Positions 60,428-64,000 of a DNA stretch of 64,000 nucleotides are shown here, one piece after another (position 1 is the first letter of the stretch; each line of letters begins with the position of its first letter). The stretch is from CAVXHQ01 sp963789535. Its GTDB lineage: Bacteria; Pseudomonadota; Alphaproteobacteria; Rhodobacterales; Rhodobacteraceae. The notes beneath the pieces were generated by a model. The model was not told the origin of the DNA. It saw only the letters and a program-made list of their open reading frames with translations, and searched no databases. The DNA lies in NCBI GenBank assembly GCA_963789535.1, contig CAWBKU010000002.1:1-64000 (forward strand). The letters are read 5' to 3'. Position numbers and translations under genes: made by a program.

Positions 60428-63061
60428 ATGACCAGCCTCGCCGATATCCGTTCCACCTTCCTCGGGTTCTTCGAGCGTCATGGCCACGCGCGCGTGGACT
60501 CCTCGCCGCTGGTGCCGCGCAACGATCCGACGCTGATGTTCACCAATTCGGGCATGGTGCAGTTCAAGAACCTGTTCACCGGCGCCGAACACCGCGACTA
60601 CGTGCGTGCGACGACCAGCCAGAAGTGCGTGCGCGCGGGCGGCAAGCACAACGACCTCGACAACGTCGGCATGACGGCGCGGCATCTGACGTTCTTCGAG
60701 ATGCTCGGCAACTTCTCGTTCGGCGACTATTTCAAGGAACAGGCGATCGCCTTTGCCTGGGAACTGCTGACCCGCGATTTCGACATCGACCCCGGCCGCC
60801 TGACGGTCACGGTCTATCACACCGACGACGCGGCGGCGGACCTGTGGCGGCGGATCGCGGGCCTGCCCGATCAGCGGATCATCCGCATCGCCAGCGACGA
60901 CAACTTCTGGCGCATGGGCCCGACCGGGCCCTGCGGTCCCAGCACCGAGATCTTCTTCGATCACGGCGATCATATCCCCGGCGGCCCCCCGGGCAGCGCG
61001 GACGAGAACGGCGACCGGTTCATCGAGATCTGGAACAACGTCTTCATGCAGAACGAGCAGTTCGAGGACGGCACGATGCGCCCCCTCGAGATGCAGTCGA
61101 TCGACACCGGCATGGGCCTCGAGCGGTTCGCGTCGATCCTTCAGGGCACCAACAACGTCTTCGAGACCGACCTGATGCGCGCCCTCGTCGAGGCCTCGGC
61201 ACATGCGACCTCGACCGACGTGGGCCCCGACCATATCGTCCACCACCGCGTCATTGCCGACCATCTGCGCTCGACGTCGTTCCTCATCGCCGAGGGCGTC
61301 CTGCCGTCGAACGAGGGGCGCGGCTATGTCCTGCGCCGGATCATGCGCCGCGCGATGCGGCATGCGCATCTGCTGGGTGCCGCGGATCCGGTGATGCACC
61401 GCCTGGTGCCTGCGCTGGTGCGGCAGATGGGCGACGCATACCCGGAGTTGCGGCAGGGTCAGGCAGTGATCGAAGAGACGCTGCGCGCCGAGGAGACCCG
61501 GTTCAGGACGACGCTCGATCGTGGGCTGAAACTCCTCGACGAGGCGATCGGCGGGATCGCCGAGGATGCAGACCTGCCGGGCGAGACGGCCTTCAAGCTC
61601 TACGATACCTACGGCTTCCCCCTCGACCTCACGCAGGACGCCCTGCGCGATAGGGGGCGCGGCGTGGATACGGCCGGGTTCGATGCGGCGATGGCCGCGC
61701 AAAAGGCGCAGGCACGCGCGGCATGGTCCGGGACGGGGGCGGCGGCGGACGATGCGCTGTGGCTCGATCTGGCGGACCGGCATGGCGCGACCGAGTTCCT
61801 CGGCTACGAGACGGAACGCGCCGAGGGTCAGATCCTGTCGGTGACGGGTGAGGGCGACACGGTGCAGGTGGTCCTGAACCAGACGCCGTTCTATGCCGAG
61901 GCGGGTGGTCAGGTCGGTGACACCGGGACGCTGACGACCGAGACGGGCACCGTCGAGATCACCGACACCCGCAAGATCGCGGGTCTGTTCGTTCACATTG
62001 GAAAAATCAAAAAAGGAAGTGTTGCCAGGGGACAAGGCGCCGTCCTTGAAGTGGATCATGCGCGGCGTTCGATGATCCGGGCGACCCATTCGGGCACCCA
62101 CCTGCTGCACGAGGCGCTGCGGTGTGCCCTTGGCGATCACGTCGCACAGCGCGGCTCGCTCAACGCGCCGGACCGGTTGCGCTTCGACTTCAGTCATGGT
62201 GCGGCCCTGACGCTCGAGGAGATTGCGCGTATCGAAGCAGAGGTGAACGCCCTCATCCGTCAGAACACGCCGGTCAGCACGCGCATCATGACGCCGGACG
62301 ACGCCCGCGCCATCGGCGCACAGGCGCTGTTCGGCGAGAAGTACGGCGACGAGGTGCGGGTGGTGTCGATGGGCCGCCGCGACGGCTCGGGCAAGGGTAC
62401 GGACGGCGTGACGTACAGTCTGGAACTCTGCGGCGGCACGCATGTGGTCCGGACCGGCGACATCGGCGCCTTCGTGCTGCTGGGCGACAGCGCATCGAGT
62501 GCTGGCGTGCGCCGGATCGAGGCGCTGACCGGGCAGGCAGCACTCGACTATCTGCGGGCGCAGGATCACCGTCTGGCGGAGGTTGCGCTGGCGTTGAAGG
62601 CGCCGGCGGCAGAGGCGGCCACCCGGGTCCGGGGCCTCGTGGCCGAGCGCAGGGCCCTGACGGCAGAGGTCGCCGAGTTGAAGCGCAGGCTGGCCGTCGC
62701 GGGACCGGGCGCGGCAGAGGAAACACGCGATATCAATGGGATGAAGTTCAAGGCCCAGGTTCTATCGGGCGTAACGGGCAAGGATTTGCCCGGGATGGTC
62801 GACGCCTTCAAGGCAGAGATCGGGTCGGGCGCGGTGCTGCTCATCGCGGATGCCGACGGCAAGGCGGCGGTGGCGGCAGGCGTCACCGCGGATCTTGCCG
62901 CGCGACTTTCCGCGGTCGATCTGCTGCGCGCGGCTGTCACGGCCCTTGGCGGCAAGGGCGGCGGTGGCAGGCCGGAACTGGCGCAGGGTGGTGCTGCCTC
63001 GGCCGAGAAGGCGGACGACGCCATCGCGGCGGCCATCGCCGTGATGGAGGGCACGCAATGA
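60428..63061 (+). CDS. alaS: Alanyl-tRNA synthetase
   Basis: The 877-residue enzyme starts at MTSLADIRSTFLGFFERHGH. The catalytic domain includes PTLMFTNSGMVQFKNLFTG and RWMGPTGPCGPSTEIFF-like motifs (WRMGPTGPCGPSTE). The editing domain has the zinc ligands HSGTHLLHEAL and CGGTHV, and a coiled C-Ala region follows. A stretch at 61996-62035 (GKIKKGSVARGQ) uses AT-rich codons (AAA, GGA, AGT, AGG) rare in the rest of the gene. A start at 60365 would add 21 residues not expected for the family. Confidence 0.97.
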   Translation: MTSLADIRSTFLGFFERHGHARVDSSPLVPRNDPTLMFTNSGMVQFKNLFTGAEHRDYVRATTSQKCVRAGGKHNDLDNVGMTARHLTFFEMLGNFSFGDYFKEQAIAFAWELLTRDFDIDPGRLTVTVYHTDDAAADLWRRIAGLPDQRIIRIASDDNFWRMGPTGPCGPSTEIFFDHGDHIPGGPPGSADENGDRFIEIWNNVFMQNEQFEDGTMRPLEMQSIDTGMGLERFASILQGTNNVFETDLMRALVEASAHATSTDVGPDHIVHHRVIADHLRSTSFLIAEGVLPSNEGRGYVLRRIMRRAMRHAHLLGAADPVMHRLVPALVRQMGDAYPELRQGQAVIEETLRAEETRFRTTLDRGLKLLDEAIGGIAEDADLPGETAFKLYDTYGFPLDLTQDALRDRGRGVDTAGFDAAMAAQKAQARAAWSGTGAAADDALWLDLADRHGATEFLGYETERAEGQILSVTGEGDTVQVVLNQTPFYAEAGGQVGDTGTLTTETGTVEITDTRKIAGLFVHIGKIKKGSVARGQGAVLEVDHARRSMIRATHSGTHLLHEALRCALGDHVAQRGSLNAPDRLRFDFSHGAALTLEEIARIEAEVNALIRQNTPVSTRIMTPDDARAIGAQALFGEKYGDEVRVVSMGRRDGSGKGTDGVTYSLELCGGTHVVRTGDIGAFVLLGDSASSAGVRRIEALTGQAALDYLRAQDHRLAEVALALKAPAAEAATRVRGLVAERRALTAEVAELKRRLAVAGPGAAEETRDINGMKFKAQVLSGVTGKDLPGMVDAFKAEIGSGAVLLIADADGKAAVAAGVTADLAARLSAVDLLRAAVTALGGKGGGGRPELAQGGAASAEKADDAIAAAIAVMEGTQ

Positions 63062-63345
63062 CCGCCCTCTGGATCGCCCATGTCGCCGTGACCGACGCCG
63101 ACCGATATGCCGAATACGCGCGTCGCGCGACGGATGCCATCGCGGCACATGGTGGCGTGTTTCTGGCGCGCGGCGGCACCTATGAACAGCTCGAGGGGCC
63201 TGACCGTCCGCGCAACGTCGTGGCGCGGTTCCCGAGCCTTGCCGCGGCGCATGAGTGCTATTTTTCGGCGGCCTATCAGGAGGCGCTGTCTTTTGCCAAG
63301 GGCGCCGCCGACCGGGAACTGGTCCTCGTCGAAGAGGTGCCATGA
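63058..63345 (+). CDS. DUF1330 domain protein
   Basis: The 95-residue ferredoxin-like-fold protein reads ALWIAHVAVTDADRYAEYAR, HGGVFLARGGTYEQLEG and VARFPSLAAAHECYFSAAYQ, the DUF1330 pattern. Its ATG overlaps the alaS stop (ATGA). Function unknown. Confidence 0.9.
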   Translation: MTALWIAHVAVTDADRYAEYARRATDAIAAHGGVFLARGGTYEQLEGPDRPRNVVARFPSLAAAHECYFSAAYQEALSFAKGAADRELVLVEEVP

Positions 63346-63809
63346 GCGAGATCGCCCGCCTTCTGGCGACGCATGCCGGGCCGGGGCGGATCGACTGGAT
63401 CGGGCTGCGGCCCGCCCGCCTCGGGCCGATGCAAGTGGTCGAAAGGGCCGACCTGCGTCTCACCGGCCTCGTCGGGGACCGGGGGCGCAGGGGCAAGCGG
63501 GCGGTGACGCTCATCCAGGCCGAACATCTGCCGGTGATCGCGGCGCTGGCGCATGTCGGCGCCATCGTCCCCGAAACCCTCCGGCGCAATATCGTCGTCT
63601 CGGGCATCAACCTGACGGCGCTGCACAATCATCCGGTGCGGATCGGCACGGCACTGCTGCGGTTCACCACGATCTGCGCGCCGTGCAGCCGGATGGAGGC
63701 CGCCCTCGGAACCGGCGGCTACAACGCGATGCGCGGCCACGGCGGCTGGTGCGCCGAGGTGCTGGAGGAGGGCGAGATCGCCGTGGGGGATGCGGTCGTG
63801 CGCGGCTAG
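63342..63809 (+). CDS. MOSC domain protein
   Basis: The 155-residue protein is a small stand-alone MOSC domain: LRLTGLVGDRGRRGKRAVTL, LRRNIVVSGINLTALHNHPV and the conserved Cys in TTICAPCSRMEAALG. MOSC domains handle sulfur bound to molybdenum cofactor or related thiols; the partner here is unknown. It overlaps the DUF1330 stop by four bases, so alaS, DUF1330 and MOSC genes form one coupled run. Confidence 0.9.
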   Translation: MSEIARLLATHAGPGRIDWIGLRPARLGPMQVVERADLRLTGLVGDRGRRGKRAVTLIQAEHLPVIAALAHVGAIVPETLRRNIVVSGINLTALHNHPVRIGTALLRFTTICAPCSRMEAALGTGGYNAMRGHGGWCAEVLEEGEIAVGDAVVRG

Positions 63810-63812
63810 GGT

Positions 63813-63858
63813 CGATTTCTTTCAAAGAAATCGACGTCGAAATCTATGATAGATTTCG
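63813..63858. repeat. Twin-hairpin 46-nt repeat, copy 3
   Basis: Two perfect palindromes, CGATTTCTTT-C-AAAGAAATCG (63813-63833) and CGAAATCTAT-G-ATAGATTTCG (63838-63858), separated by ACGT. It lies between the convergent MOSC and typA genes and probably acts as their terminator. Confidence 0.85.
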
Positions 63859-63864
63859 TCTTCA

Positions 63865-64000
63865 TCAGCTCGCCTTCGCCTGCCGCTTGCGTTCGTGCGG
63901 ATCGAGGAACCGCTTGCGCAGACGGATCGCGTTCGGCGTCACCTCGACCAGCTCATCGTCGTCGATATAGGCGATCGCCTGTTCGAGGCTCATGATGATC
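63865..64000 (-). CDS. typA: GTP-binding protein TypA/BipA, C-terminal end only
   Basis: The last 45 or so codons on the minus strand read IIMSLEQAIAYIDDDELVEV and VTPNAIRLRKRFLDPHERKR, the characteristic C-terminus of TypA/BipA, a ribosome-associated GTPase. The stop is at 63865. The rest lies beyond the window. Confidence 0.93.
   Translation of the reverse strand, partial: IIMSLEQAIAYIDDDELVEVTPNAIRLRKRFLDPHERKRQAKAS

Overview
The window is GC-rich bacterial chromosome. It most resembles an alphaproteobacterium of the Rhodobacteraceae/Paracoccaceae group. The support is the gene order murA / DUF2948 / hisD / UPF0262 / low-Mr phosphatase / infA / maf / rng / yacG, a CckA-type hybrid kinase, a trgA-trgB-cysK tellurite locus, a zwf-pgl-pgi cluster, and a circularly permuted two-piece tmRNA whose tag reads ANNNRAPAMALAA. 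No species can be named from the sequence alone.

Layout. 1-8431 is an AT-richer accessory block. It holds an IS3-family element, a Fic AMP-transferase gene with small neighbours, a second inverted and truncated IS3 copy split by an IS66-family element with a perfect 8-bp target duplication, a nonsense-mutated small gene, and a large serine recombinase whose last codons lie inside tRNA-Thr. 8496-17045 is core cell-wall, histidine, translation and RNA-processing genes. 17102-23931 is a compact phage-satellite-like island in tRNA-Phe, bounded by a 16-bp direct repeat. It carries a tyrosine integrase, an AlpA-like regulator, DUF2190 and gpW-like head genes, an in-frame portal-capsid fusion, an HTH protein, a small Cys protein, a DUF4062 protein and a truncated primase. 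24097-26489 is a complete IS66-family element. 26490-29296 is a decayed segment with a DUF305 pseudogene and a glutaredoxin-MauE membrane protein. From 29334 to the end the sequence is core again: glucose-6-phosphate metabolism, a RACo-like ferredoxin/ASKHA protein, guaB, an RsmB-type methyltransferase, cckA, tmRNA, a PotD-like binding protein, a BCCT transporter, a PLP enzyme, photolyase, cyclopropane fatty acid synthase, trgAB-cysK, a mechanosensitive channel, recA, alaS, DUF1330, MOSC and the 3' end of typA.

The most unusual content is the tRNA-Phe island. It has head genes but no recognisable terminase or tail gene. The N-terminal half of a lambda-type portal is joined in frame to the capsid half of a protease/major-capsid protein, and a DUF4062 gene (possible anti-phage effector) lies where the rest of the primase should be. 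Other structure not explained by ordinary genes includes a 46-nt twin-hairpin repeat at three loci with compensatory changes, a 26-bp tandem duplication of a ribosome-binding site and start codon before rng, and repeats that run from upstream of fic into its coding start.

Three core genes (murA, the DUF2948 gene, pgi) each carry one apparent extra base. As these are otherwise intact core genes, sequencing or assembly error is the leading explanation.
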